This document shows positions 10,717-21,502 of a stretch of 64,000 nt of DNA, piece by piece. The stretch spans positions 1,364,001 through 1,428,000 of the forward strand of contig NC_070573.1 of assembly GCF_026914185.1 (NCBI RefSeq), given 5' to 3'. Position 1 is the first letter of the stretch. Every line of letters begins with the position of its first letter. The notes beneath the pieces were generated by a model. That model was given only the letters and a program-made list of their open reading frames with translations. It did no database searches and was not told the DNA's origin. Made by a program: the position numbers and the translations under genes. Source of the DNA: Puccinia triticina (taxonomy: Eukaryota; Basidiomycota; Pucciniomycetes; Pucciniales; Pucciniaceae).

Positions 10717-12371
10717 AAGAGAAAAAGAAAGAAGAGCAAGAATATTACAAAAGAAGAAGAGAATAAGTGCTTAGAAATAGAGATAAACCACCTCATCTGC
10801 TGCCTGAGACTCCTCCACCCCCGATGGTGAATCCCAACACTGCCGAAGCCGCTTTTGCGCAACTTCAACAACAAGTCAACAACTTGTCAGCCCAACTTGC
10901 CCACCTCAAAGCTGCACCCCCCACACCTGCAGTTTGATTGAACATCCAATCTTGACAGAACATCATCTACTCAAAGTTCCTGAACAAGCCCCTAACCATG
11001 CACAAGGAGCTTAACCCCAACCATCCTGTGCTTGACACCGATGGCATTCACTTCCAACTCTGGAGAAAAGCGCTGGATAGGACTCTAGCGCATGCCTTCT
11101 GCGTCGCCGCCTTGTTCCTCAACACACTCATCAACTTTGACAGCCTGGAACAAGAAGAATTGGTCATTGTTGACAGTCTGATTTGCAACACCCTTGAGCC
11201 GACCTTGCTTGACATAGTACAAGCCACTACCCATGAATCAACCAAGGCGCTCTACGAGTTCATTGTTTCGCAATGCCCACATTCCGACTGCCGTCACAAG
11301 ATCGCCCTGCTTAGCAAGGTTGATAGCTGACCCAAACTTAGCTAATGATTCAACCCTAGTTAGGTGGACTCAACTTGGGACCAATCTTTCTCAGCTGAAG
11401 ATTACACTGTACAAAGCGCTTGGCATCTTTTTTCAAAGCTCTTACAAACCTCCGGCTGGTGTGGATTGGACCACTTTTGACTTCAGCGTATTGCAAACTC
11501 TCAATGCCAAGACGTCCCCGTCGTTGAAAGATGTTGCGTTGGTGATCCAATTTGCAACAAGCAAGGGCAAGACCAAGGCGAAAACAGCTGATCCAAATTT
11601 GATGGACCTTGACCGCATCAATGCTTTCCAAGGCCGCTCTTCTAGGAAGTACGCCAGCCCTCATCTAAGATCCACGACGCCTGATAAATCGCAAGTCAGT
11701 CACCCCAGGTTCTTGGTTGATCGGGCCCGTTTCTTCAAAAGAAAAGGACAGTTGGAGGAACTTTGCGCAAAGCACAGTACTATCTGCGACTACTGCCATA
11801 AGGATGGTCACTGGCACCCTGATTGCATTGACTACTGGCGAGTGGTGGCATTGAATGAAACTGAACCACCACCAGCTGATTACAACTCAAAGACATCAAC
11901 TTACATTCCTCCAAGATGTTCCGAATGTCACGTCCGCAAAGTTGAATTCCCAAATGTTTCTGAACTTTTTTTGCTCGACTGCGGTGCTTTGGCTCACGTG
12001 AGTGGCGATTCATCCCTCTTCATTCCTGGATTGAAGCTGACAAGACCGCAAACGTTCTATCTTGCTGTATCTGAATGCAACGTAACCCTTGACAGAATCG
12101 GGACAGTGAAGATACCGACTCTGACAAGGACCATCACCATCCATGATGTATATCATGTACCCGGCGTCGATGGTATCATTTTGTCAACTGGCCGCTTGTT
12201 GTCGGACAGTTGGAGGTTGTCTTGTGAGGGAAAAAAGGCCACACTATTTGATCCCTTTCTTAACTCCTACTCCACTGTATTTCACAACTACTGTTGGAGC
12301 CTGAAAACAACATGCAATGCTACAATCAAGAAAGTCACATCAGTACCTTCTTTTGACCCCTATGTCTGGCA

Positions 12372-13178
12372 TAGGGATGGCAATTGGGCGGGTTTGGGCC
12401 GCAATATTAGTGGGCGGGTTGGGCCGGGTCATTTTTACTGAAATGGCTGCCCGACCCAAGCCTGTTTATTAATTGGGTCGCCCGTGGGCTGCCGACGAAC
12501 CCCAGCCAGAAATGATATAATAAAAAAAAATCTTGTATTTTGGCAGAGGGAAGGGTTGATGCAGTGGTTTCTACACCATATGCATCACAGCAATATACAA
12601 AGGAATTGATAAAAAGGAAATATAGGGAGTTGAGTTACATTGCCGCAACTCACTTTGCAGCTAGCTTCCTGGCCTTGATCCAGTCTTGAGTTCAGATTAA
12701 AGCCTCAACTGATTCCTCTTTCAGGTGCATTTGATAGTTGTCAAGAACCCGCCCACCCGTAGAGAATGCTGATTCAGAAGCAACCAAGGTAGTTGGGATC
12801 ATCCAAGGCTCAGGTATTTCTTCATTTCTTTCCAGGTTGATACTAGGAGGAACCTCAATGTTGTCCTTGTTCTGAGAGGTTTGCCGCACCATAGTTGGAG
12901 TCTCCGTGGTTTTTGGCGGTCTCACAAAGTCAGATATCTGGCCAATCGGACTGACTTGCTAGTATATACAATATCTGCTCCGGGGGATCCCGGTGGGTGG
13001 GGATATGGGGGGCGCTCGTTTGGCACCCGTCGGGCTACCCGGACCCGCCCAATTTCTGCTGCGGGTCTGGCGGGCCGGGTCAACTTTTGAATATTCCCCA
13101 AAATGCCGGCCCACGCCCAGCCCAAACCTGGCCGGGTTCGGGCGGCCCATTGGCGGGCCCACCCAATTGCCATCCCTA
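12372..13178 (-). mobile_element. 807-bp hAT derivative with 8-bp TSD
   Basis: Terminal inverted repeats TAGGGATGGCAATTGGG at both ends, flanked by an exact 8-bp duplication GTCTGGCA (12364-12371 and 13179-13186), the hallmark of hAT. It lies in Copia-1 inside the conserved WHxxLGH region. Subterminal sequence is rich in GGGCGGG/CGGGCC words. It keeps a remnant of a transposase C-terminus on the minus strand, so it is an internal-deletion derivative rather than an anonymous MITE. Confidence 0.95.
12640..12925 (-). pseudogene. hAT C-terminal dimerisation domain remnant
   Basis: Minus-strand reading gives LVASESAFSTGGRVLD, LKEESVEALI, a stop, then QDWIKARKLAA. This is the conserved hATC signature (SxAxERxFSxGGxxL). 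One in-frame stop (TGA at 12695-12697) interrupts it. The rest of the transposase is absent. Confidence 0.85.
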
Positions 13179-13243
13179 GTCTGGCATGTTGCCTAGGACA
13201 CGCATGTGAGGATATTGTTTGGATGTACCTCTGTGTGAATTTC

Positions 13244-13571
13244 TGTAAAACCCCCGCGCCGAAGGCGCCGCGGATTTCACAAGCCTTTCACAAGACTCCA
13301 CTTCGATCCGATATAGCCTGTTCCCCGGTCTCATCCTAGCTCAGCAGAGATCCTGACTGACTACTCATCTCTCCTGAGCTAGGTGAGCCTCCCCTTTTCA
13401 TTCTTCCATTTCCCTTCCACTTAGTTGTATATGGAGCAGAGATCCCGACTGACTACTCATCTCTCCTGAGCTAGACGTGCAATACAAGACCCACGTTGGT
13501 ATCAGAACTCCTGAGACCCTCGTCTCCCCTGTGCCAACCCTCTAGCCCAGTGAAGAGCTTCGGCTCTTACA
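13244..13571 (+). repeat. Gypsy-type solo LTR, TSD ATTTC
   Basis: A 328-bp block starting TGTAAAACCC and ending CTCTTACA, flanked by ATTTC on both sides (13239-13243, 13572-13576). It sits in Copia-1; removing it restores the reading NFPNLKLK. Internally it has the same design as the LTRs at 44509, 45509 and 15616: a CTAG-bounded hairpin (13336-13382), then GTGAGCC, about 50 nt of pyrimidine-rich sequence, and a second partial copy of the hairpin ending CTAG at 13474. No internal region remains. Confidence 0.92.
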
Positions 13572-15615
13572 ATTTCCCCAATCTGAAGCTCAAAGTCACG
13601 TCTTTCTTCTGCGAGCGCTGTGCGAAGTCAAAGAGCGTTGACAAGAAGACCATGGTACTTGGTTCCCAAATTCCCTGGGACAAACCGCTTGACTTCATGG
13701 TTTCCAATGTTGCAGGACCGTTTGATTAGGACATCAGTGGGAGCTGCTACATTGTCACCCTCCGTGATCATGCAAGTACGTACACTTACTGTACTTCAAT
13801 GATTGCTAAATCCAATTTGCCGGCGAGGATCATGTTGTGGATGCATCACATCAAGAATAAGTTTGGGCGTTGTCCGTCTTACCTTTTTTGTGACAATGCC
13901 CCCAAATATGTTGAGTCCCTCAAGCCGCTGCTAGAAGAAGCTGGAGTTGCATTAGCTCCAGCAACACCGTATAGACCTCAGCAAAATGGAGAGGCGGAAC
14001 GGCTCAACCGCACGTTGGGTGATATGGCCGTACCCTGTTACATGAAAGCAATTTGCCGCGGAGGTTTTGGAGTTACGCCTACTCGACGGCAGCCTATATG
14101 CACAACAGGATCCCAAATTCAAGGAAGGGCGACAAGTGTGTTGTGCAGCTGTTCTATGGGACTGACCCTGATCCAAACAGCATCTTCCCTTTTGGAGCCA
14201 AGGCCATTGTTCACATACCAAAAGAGCGTTGCAAGAAACTAGATGAGCGTGCTCAAGAGGGTCTTCTGCTTGGATATCTGGATGCGGGCCTTGGCTGGTT
14301 ATTCTGGCTTCCCGTGGAGAAAAGAATGGTCCATTCAGCATCTGTTTGGTTCCCTGACTTCCAGAATTTGCCAATCAAGAGATATCCCAAAAAGACCAAT
14401 CTTGAGCTCATCTTGAATAAAATCCTTCTCCAACTTGGGGAAGAGAAGACTGAAGAGTATGCAGCAGAGGAAAAACAACAGCTTGCTCACCTACATGTTG
14501 GACCCAAACACAAGCTTCCAAGGACAATCAAGCAGGCGCTTTCGGCGAAGGACGCGGAGGAATGGTGAATGGCGGCGAGATACGAGATGGGAAAATTTGG
14601 CGAGTTGGGGGTCTGGGAACCAGTGGATGCGCACAAAGGCGTGAAGGTTTTGGGCGCACATTGGGTATTCTCTATCAAGAGGAAGCAAGATGGGTCAGTT
14701 GATAAATTCAGAGCAAGATACGTTGCTAAAGGTTTTAATCAGCGGATGGGAGAAGATTGCAACGAGAACTACGCACCTACAGCCTTGTTGAACACCCTGC
14801 AGCTTCTGATTGTCATTGCACTGAAATACAACTATCCCACTGCAAATTTTGAAGTCAGCTCGGCCTACCTGTATAGTCCTATCGAGGAAGAGGTCTACGT
14901 TCAGCCTCCTATTGAAATCTGTCCTGAGCTAAAAGGAAAAGTGATGCTCCTCAAGAAGGTAATTTATGGCACAAAGCAGGCGGCGAGGTGCTGGTGGAAA
15001 TTCTTCAAGCAAACGGTTGAAGGCCTCGGCTTCGCGGCTAGTGAAATAGAACCATTGTTATACCTTTTCAAGAAAGACACCGGTTTTGTGATTATCTGGT
15101 TGCATGTTGACAACGGGTTTGTGTTGGCGTCCAATCAGGGACTGCTGGATGAGCTGCTCAGAGGTATGACTATGACCTTGAGATTAAGTGGCCGTCTTCC
15201 GTTGAGGGACTAGTTGGCATCAACATCAAAATGAAGAAGAACAGTACGGAACTCAGTCAAAAATTGCTAGCTGAACAAACAGTTGCCAAATATCACAGGA
15301 AGGCTTACCAGCAAGACTCACCTTTGACGTCAAATGATATAGAAATTTCTGCAGGCAACCCGGTGGATCCAACGGAATACCGCTCAATTATAGGATTGGC
15401 ACTCGACCAGATCTAGCTTTTCCGGTTAACTTGTTGGCGCGCTTTTCTGCAAATCCATCGGTCAAACATTGGGAGGCTCTGGATGTTTGATCAGATACGT
15501 GGAGAAAACAGTGGATTGAAAATTGGTTTACACGGCGAGCGGGGTGGGTCTTCAGTTGTGGACCAATGCAAATTGGGGGGGCAAGCATGAACAATTGACG
15601 ACGGGGTATGTCCTC

Positions 15616-15956
15616 TGTAAGGGTCACGTGGACCCTCACTGAGATGTGACTAAGAAGTGGGACACGGGAACGAGGGCGGTACGCCAGGAGAGTTTCTAGG
15701 TCCAAACTCTGGGTGTTGAATTGCTCAAGCTAGCCGGGAGAGAGGAAAAGCTCTCTCGTTAGTCTAAATACAATATCAGGAGATAAGGAAGACTAGCGGA
15801 AGAATGAAACTGGAATCAGGCTTACCTAGCCGGGAGAGAGGAAAAGCTCTCTGCCGGACTAGGGAAGCGGAGGTTCAGACTATGTATACGGTGCGCGGGG
15901 GTTACATAATCTCGTAACCCTTTGTGTGGAGACCCGATGTCGAGAGGGGCTTCACA
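15616..15956 (-). repeat. 3' LTR of the gag-only element
   Basis: 341 bp; the minus strand starts TGTGAAGCCCC and ends GACCCTTACA. It contains the CTAG-bounded hairpin at 15826-15862 and its partial second copy nearer the LTR end. Confidence 0.95.
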
Positions 15957-16375
15957 GTCTCCCCTCCTATGTGAAAAGGGAAGGAAGGCGGAAAAGAATG
16001 TAGATGACAATCTGGGCTGAGTCGGAATGAACGAGGAAAGGGGGACCGATATCGATGGGCGTGAGGAAAAACAGTCGTAAGAGAAGGGGAACGGAAACGG
16101 GGGTAGAGAGGGCGGGAGCGGAAGGGGGGGCCTGTCGGGATGGGAAAAACATGGCGATGAAGTCTTGTCTTCTCAATCGGTGGTCCGCATGATTTGACTT
16201 GGTAGGATTGCGTGTCGTGTATGTCTTTCAATCTTCCTTGGTCTGGGACACATGAGGACTGGGGTTCAGGGATGGAGAGAATTGGGCATAAAATGAAAGC
16301 AGGAACCGTTGAGTGTAGTGGAAGGAGAATGGAATTATTGGTCTCGACTATTGATGGAGCCCTTGGTGGCAGTGG

Positions 16376-18199
16376 TCAATGGATCTTTAGCTGTTGACGT
16401 GGGCCTGTGTGGGTAATGACGCGTAAGCGTCGCCCAGCGTGAAACTCATGGAGCTTTTGGGTGGGGAAATGCGCAGCAGGGGCAGTGAAGGGGACAGTGG
16501 AAAATGGCACATACTCCGTGGTCCCGTCACTGTCCATGGGGAACCACTTATCAAGGATCGACTCCACCTTGTTATCAATCGCGTGCACATCCATAAGGTC
16601 GGAGGTGTCGGTAGGTTCTTCTGGGAGCAGACAGGCTTCGTCATCTGATTTCGGGGCAAGCTGGTCCTCTATCTCGATTTCATTGAGAGGTTGATCGCCG
16701 TACGCCAAGGCCGTCGCTTCAAGTTGCCCGTCGATCGCCGAGACAAGAGAGACTTGGGAGTGTTCAAAGGGCGGGGCTTCATCCATGCCCACCACTGCTG
16801 CTGGTTTGCCAGTAGGTCTGCCCGCCACTGTGGGATTCGTCGGCTTTTGATTCGAATTCGACCAGGCCCGTGGGGCCACATAGTTCGGTGGCTTGGGCGG
16901 CACTTGAAATGCTGGTGGAATGTAAACTCTAGATCGGTCGGGAGGGCCAGGACAAGCCCCTGCGGGGTTGCCGCAGTGCTTCTTGCAAAAATGGCACTTT
17001 CCTACCGAATCAAGATAGGCGTGCATCTTCCAAAGGTATAAATCGAGTTCGAGGCGGTTCGAGCCCAGTGGCGTGGCAACGGAACGGTAAGAGGGTTGAC
17101 GGTTGTGAGGGAGATCAATGTAAAATCCATTGATTCGGTTCTCGAAGGCGCCGTATTTGAACGGCTTTTGGAGGAGAAGTTGGAAGTCACGAACTTTGCT
17201 TTGAAGAACGTGGGGCAATCCAAGAACAACAAATTCCTCCAGATCAAGGTCGTCGAAGACATCTTTCTCAAAGTTGACAAGCGATTGAAGGGTGCGGGCC
17301 CGGCTGCTATATTGAAGGAATGATTCCGACCCGGACATTTCAAGACAAACGATTGATCGGCAAAGGTCAGCTTGCCAGTCTTCTGGGAGACAGAACTCAA
17401 AGAGCCGGTCACGAAATTCTACCCACAATTTTCCAGCAAACTTCGGGCTTTCGACTCGATAGAAGGCAGTGAGGTTGGTGTCAGAGATCAGGGAACCAAG
17501 GATGAGACGTTTGTCGTCGGCGTGAGTGACCGCCTTGGTATCAAAGAAGATAGTGACGGCTTGGATCCAGGTAAGAAAAATCTTGGCGTTCTGAAGAGGT
17601 CCATTAAATTGTGGCCCGTCGGAAGTCCTGAATTTGGGCAAGTCTACTCGGCCCGGGTGCGGAGTCGGGGCCACTTCCTGCTTTATGCCACCAGTCAATG
17701 CCGCCTTTTTGAGAGCTTTGATCCGTTCACAATCGATCTTGCGCTGTTCGGCAAAGCGGTCTGCCTCGGCTTTCCTTTGTTCGGCGTCAAGACGTCTTTG
17801 TTCCGCATCAATGCGTCGTTGTTCTTCGGCTTGCTTCTGTGCCGCCTGGAACTGAAGTGCCGTGTTCTTCTGGATTGTGAGGATTTCCTTCAGAGAATCA
17901 GTGATGGAGAGGTCCTCTTCAACCTCTTCTGGTTGGTTAACGGCCGGGTTAGAACCCGGATTCATCGTACGTTCCGTTGGGGGATCAGGGACAGTTGGGT
18001 CGTAGTTTGGATGATCAGACGGTGTTTCTGGTTGGCTGTTTGATGGAGCTTGTTCGATTTCCAATAGCGCTTGGGCAATCGCAGCGTTGTTCGATGCTGC
18101 AAGAGCGTCTAAGCGAGCCCGTCGACGAGCGGCACGGAGGATTTCCTTGGGATCAGAGATAGGTAGCAGGGGTCCCGAATTCGAGTTTCTTGTGGTCAT
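16376..18199 (-). CDS. Gag polyprotein of the gag-only element
   Basis: Intact 607-residue Gag on the minus strand. Start 18199 (MTTRNSNSG) is chosen over 18268 because it aligns with the related Gag at 44993 (MSTRRTTSS), with the same Arg/Ala-rich segment following. A charged coiled-coil-like stretch (EEQRRIDAEQRRLDAEQRK) is followed by the retrotransposon Gag core (LPKFRTSDGPQFNGPLQ, then FLTWIQAVTIFFDTKA) and a zinc knuckle CHFCKKHCGNPAGAC, near residue 400. Role: assembly of virus-like particles and RNA packaging (family knowledge). No stop or frameshift was seen, unlike most neighbours, suggesting recent function in trans with a Pol supplied elsewhere. Confidence 0.9.
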   Translation of the reverse strand: MTTRNSNSGPLLPISDPKEILRAARRRARLDALAASNNAAIAQALLEIEQAPSNSQPETPSDHPNYDPTVPDPPTERTMNPGSNPAVNQPEEVEEDLSITDSLKEILTIQKNTALQFQAAQKQAEEQRRIDAEQRRLDAEQRKAEADRFAEQRKIDCERIKALKKAALTGGIKQEVAPTPHPGRVDLPKFRTSDGPQFNGPLQNAKIFLTWIQAVTIFFDTKAVTHADDKRLILGSLISDTNLTAFYRVESPKFAGKLWVEFRDRLFEFCLPEDWQADLCRSIVCLEMSGSESFLQYSSRARTLQSLVNFEKDVFDDLDLEEFVVLGLPHVLQSKVRDFQLLLQKPFKYGAFENRINGFYIDLPHNRQPSYRSVATPLGSNRLELDLYLWKMHAYLDSVGKCHFCKKHCGNPAGACPGPPDRSRVYIPPAFQVPPKPPNYVAPRAWSNSNQKPTNPTVAGRPTGKPAAVVGMDEAPPFEHSQVSLVSAIDGQLEATALAYGDQPLNEIEIEDQLAPKSDDEACLLPEEPTDTSDLMDVHAIDNKVESILDKWFPMDSDGTTEYVPFSTVPFTAPAAHFPTQKLHEFHAGRRLRVITHTGPRQQLKIH

Positions 18200-18506
18200 C
18201 AACCACCGTGGGAAAACAGACCCTGATTTTCGATGACGAAAGGGGAAAGGAGAGGTTCTAGAGGTCACGAAGTCGGCGTTGGAGGAAAACTGAAAAAAAG
18301 GGGGAAGTCGAGGGCAGAGAGCGAGGCAGAGGTCGAGGCTCGAAGAGCAAAGCGAAAGCGAGGACAGAGAACGATAGCGAGGGCAAAGGCGAGGTCAGAA
18401 GGAGCTGACTGGATACTGAACCAGAGAGCTTGCAAAGTCGATGAGTCTGAGCGAGGTCGATGATGAGACCAAGAAGGTCGGTTTGTTTGGAACAAGAAAA
18501 AAAAAG

Positions 18507-18847
18507 TGTAAGGGTCACGTGGACCCTCACTGAGATGTGACTAAGAAGTGGGACACGGGAACGAGGGCGGTACGCCAGGAGAGTTTCTAGGTCCAAACTC
18601 TGGGTGTTGAATTGCTCGAGCTAGCCGGGAGAGAGGAAAAGCTCTCTCGTTAGTCTAAATACAATATCAGGAGATAAGGAAGACTAGCGGAAGAATGAAA
18701 CTGGAATCAGGCTTACCTAGCCGGGAGAGAGGAAAAGCTCTCTGCCGGACTAGGGAAGCGGAGGTTCAGACTATGTATACGGTGCGCGGGGGTTACGTAA
18801 TCTCGTAACCTTTCGTGTGGAGACCCGATGTCGAGAGGGGCTTCACA
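18507..18847 (-). repeat. 5' LTR of the gag-only element
   Basis: 341 bp, matching 15616-15956 except at four positions seen by eye (including CTCGAGC/CTCAAGC and TCGTGTGG/TTGTGTGG). Hairpin at 18717-18753. Confidence 0.95.
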
Positions 18848-21005
18848 TCCTCACTCACTTTGGTGAAGCGGTGGCGTGGGGTTCTTGGAGGCAAACTGTG
18901 GTGGCACTATCCACATGTGCAGCGGAATACATATATCGCCCTATCAGAGGGCTCACAGATCTTATCTCATGTGATCAACATGCTTGAAGATTTTGATTAC
19001 AAACCGCAAACTTCAATACATGTGGATAATCAAGCCGCGATTCTAATAGCATCGGATAACACGTCAAACAAGAAAACAAAATATCTGAAGTGCGCCTTTT
19101 GTTTTGTGAATGACCTGATTTGTGAAGAAGGCATCAAACTCAATTGGACAAGCACTGTCAATCAGTTGGCAGACCTTTTCACTAAGCCACTGGGACCCGC
19201 AGCCAACCTGAGCTTATTCAGCTGCTCAATCCTGGTGGCCAACTCGTGCTCGCCAGGACAGGCCTCATCCGCGGCAACCATTCGCCGCTTATCACCCAAG
19301 AGTCGCGGCTTAACGCCGTAAACTAGCTCAAATGGGGAAAATTTACTACTATCACTCGCGTGAATCCTTGTAGAAAACAGCGCTGCGGGGAGGAAGTCCT
19401 CCCAGCGCTTTGGATCACCGGTAGTGTTAAGGCGGAATAAAGCCTTCTCCAGGATCCCGTTAAACCTTTCACATTTCCCGTTGGTACGGGGGTGATAACC
19501 TGAAGTGTTCAACTTCTTAACGCCCGCTTTGGCCAAGAAACTGGCAAACCCAGCGGATAGAAAATTAGACCCGCGGTCCGTCAAGAACTCACGAGGCAAA
19601 CCAAGCGGCGTGATCACATGATCAAAAACAGCCTCCGCAATGGCATCAGCCGTTGCATTCTTCAAAGGGATGGCTATCGGCCAGGAGGTGCAATGGTCGA
19701 CGATGGTCAGGATCCAGTTGTATCCTGCTTTGTAACTCTCCGGCATTTTAATAAAGTCGGAGGGCCACCTCTCAAACGGCATCACCGCCGGCAGAGGGAC
19801 CTGAAGTCCCGTCTCCTGCGTAGCATGCGCACGTTCATGTACTTGGCACTGCGCGCAAGTGGCAACATAACTTTTAACATCCTCATAGCGTCGAGGCCAC
19901 CATCCACGACCGCGTAGCACTTGTAGGGTGCAATCACGGCCACAATGGCCTAAATCATCATGAACCGCCCGAAGCAATTCAAACCGGTGCGCCAGAGGAG
20001 TAAACGGCGAGCGCTCAAGCAGCCCAGGACGACCAAGATAAATCAAGTTCTCGTCATCCGGGTCGTACTCAAAGAGCTTTATGTTCTGCTCAGCTCTAAT
20101 CACGAGCCCCTCAGGGACCCATGACGGGATTTCCCGTTTATCATGTAAGTAAGGAATCAAAAGGGGCCAATCCGTTTCATCCAGAACATCGCCAATGTCG
20201 TCGACGAGTGATAGATCACTCCGTCGCGAAAGCGCATCAGGAACCACATTGTCAACACCTTTCTTGTAACGGATTTCGATATCCATTTCAGCGAATTCCT
20301 CCAACCAACGGCAGAGCCGCTTGGAAGGGAGCTTCTGGCATTTCAGGTAGACCAGGGACGCGTGGTCCGTATACACAATAGTGGTGGCCACGGCGCCATC
20401 TAAATAAACGTGCCATTTTCTCCACGCGTGGATTATGGCCAACAACTCCCGCTCCTGTGCGGGGTAATTAATCTGAGCCTTATTGAGCTTACAGCTCTCA
20501 AAAGCCACTGGATGTAACTTATCGTCGTCGCCGTACTGTAATAGCACCGCTCCAACAGCAAAATCTGACGCGTCAGTCTCCATTATGAAGGCTTTCAGCG
20601 TATCTGGGGTGATGAGGATTGGCGTAGAAACCAGAGCCTCTTTGAGCATTACAAAAGCCGTATTGTGGACAGGCAACCACAAGATTTTCTCGCGCTTTTT
20701 GACTTCTCCGGCGGTTAAGCCATGTAGAGGAGCGGCTATTTTCGCGAAACTCTTGACATAACGGCGGTAGAAACCGCAAAGACCCAGAAAAGCCCGGACG
20801 TCATAGACAGTCGCAGGGCGTGGCCAAGATTGAATATATTCAATCTTTTCTCTCATCGGCCGGATGGTATTAAAACCAACAACATGTCCAACATATTGGA
20901 TTTCACCTAAACTAAAGGAGCAATTTGCTCCTGAACACTTGAGCTCCTCGTCCCGCAGGACTTGGAGTACTCGACGAACATGCACAAGATGCTCCTCTGC
21001 AGAAG

Positions 21006-21491
21006 TAATGAACGAAGAGCTGTGGGATCTAAGAGACCAGCAGCGAATCTGTGAGCTGCACACGAACAACTACGACACGGTATCGTGGTGGAGGCACACC
21101 TGCGGAGACCGGAAGTGGAAGTGAGTTGCGAGTGATGAGAAACAGAGATGAATGATGAGAAATGAACAACGACAAGCATACAAACCTAAGAGACCAGCAG
21201 CGAATCTGTGAGCTGCACACGAACAACTACGACACGGTATCGTGGTGGAGGCACACCTGATAGTGAGAGACAGTGAGGTGAGAAGAAATGAACACTGGAA
21301 TGAGAGGAGATGACTATGGGGCATACCTGCGGAGACCGGAAGTGGAAGTGAGTTGCGAGTGATGAGAAACAGAGATGAATAAGGTACAACGTGGGAATAA
21401 CGATGAAACTATATACATCTAGACTAGGTTTCTACTATCACTAACTCCGCAGCACAATACTCCGGCGGCCGCAATGCCATGCGCCTCAATA
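21006..21491 (-). repeat. Copia-2 3' LTR
   Basis: 486 bp. Contains a TATATA-type box (minus strand, near 21409-21415) and two separated copies of a 71-bp module running from AAGAGACCAGCAGCGAATC to GGAGGCACACC (plus-strand words). Confidence 0.95.
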
Positions 21492-21502
21492 CCCCCCCTC
21501 TC

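Larger units (their letters stand above)
15616..18847 (-). mobile_element. Gag-only LTR element (TR-GAG type), TSD TCCTC
   Basis: 3,232-bp element on the minus strand with two 341-bp LTRs (15616-15956, 18507-18847), flanked by TCCTC (15611-15615 and 18848-18852). Between the LTRs is a single Gag gene and no protease, reverse transcriptase or integrase. A purine tract (AGGAGGGGAGAC on the minus strand) precedes the 3' LTR. After the 5' LTR the minus strand reads CTTTTTTTTTCTTGTTCC, with no TGG-type primer site. The LTRs differ at four positions by eye, all transitions, so insertion is fairly recent. It needs polymerase functions in trans. Confidence 0.93.
10824..19196 (+). pseudogene. Copia-1 gag-pol, heavily broken and interrupted
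   Basis: Ty1/Copia polyprotein in pieces: 10824-12371, 13187-13243, 13572-15615, 18848-19196. Gag ends with a CCHC knuckle (CDYCHKDGHWHPDC, about 11788). Protease follows with an altered active site (LLDCGALAHVSGD). GAG-pre-integrase, integrase (NAPKYVES; QQNGEAERLNR), reverse transcriptase (14640-15180) and RNase H (IHVDNQAAILIA, LADLFTKPLGP) are in canonical Copia order. Damage: two TGA codons near the gag start (10935, 10953), frameshifts near 11320, 13190, 14045, 15190 and 15410, a stop at 13726, a TGA at 14566, and the reverse transcriptase motif reads HVDN rather than xVDD (15106-15114). Copia sequence stops at LADLFTKPLGP, where Gypsy-1 sequence begins. Not functional. Confidence 0.9.

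Noticed and set aside
17372..18043. Plus-strand frame of 223 residues opposite Gag
   Set aside because: Antisense shadow of the intact Gag at 16376-18199.
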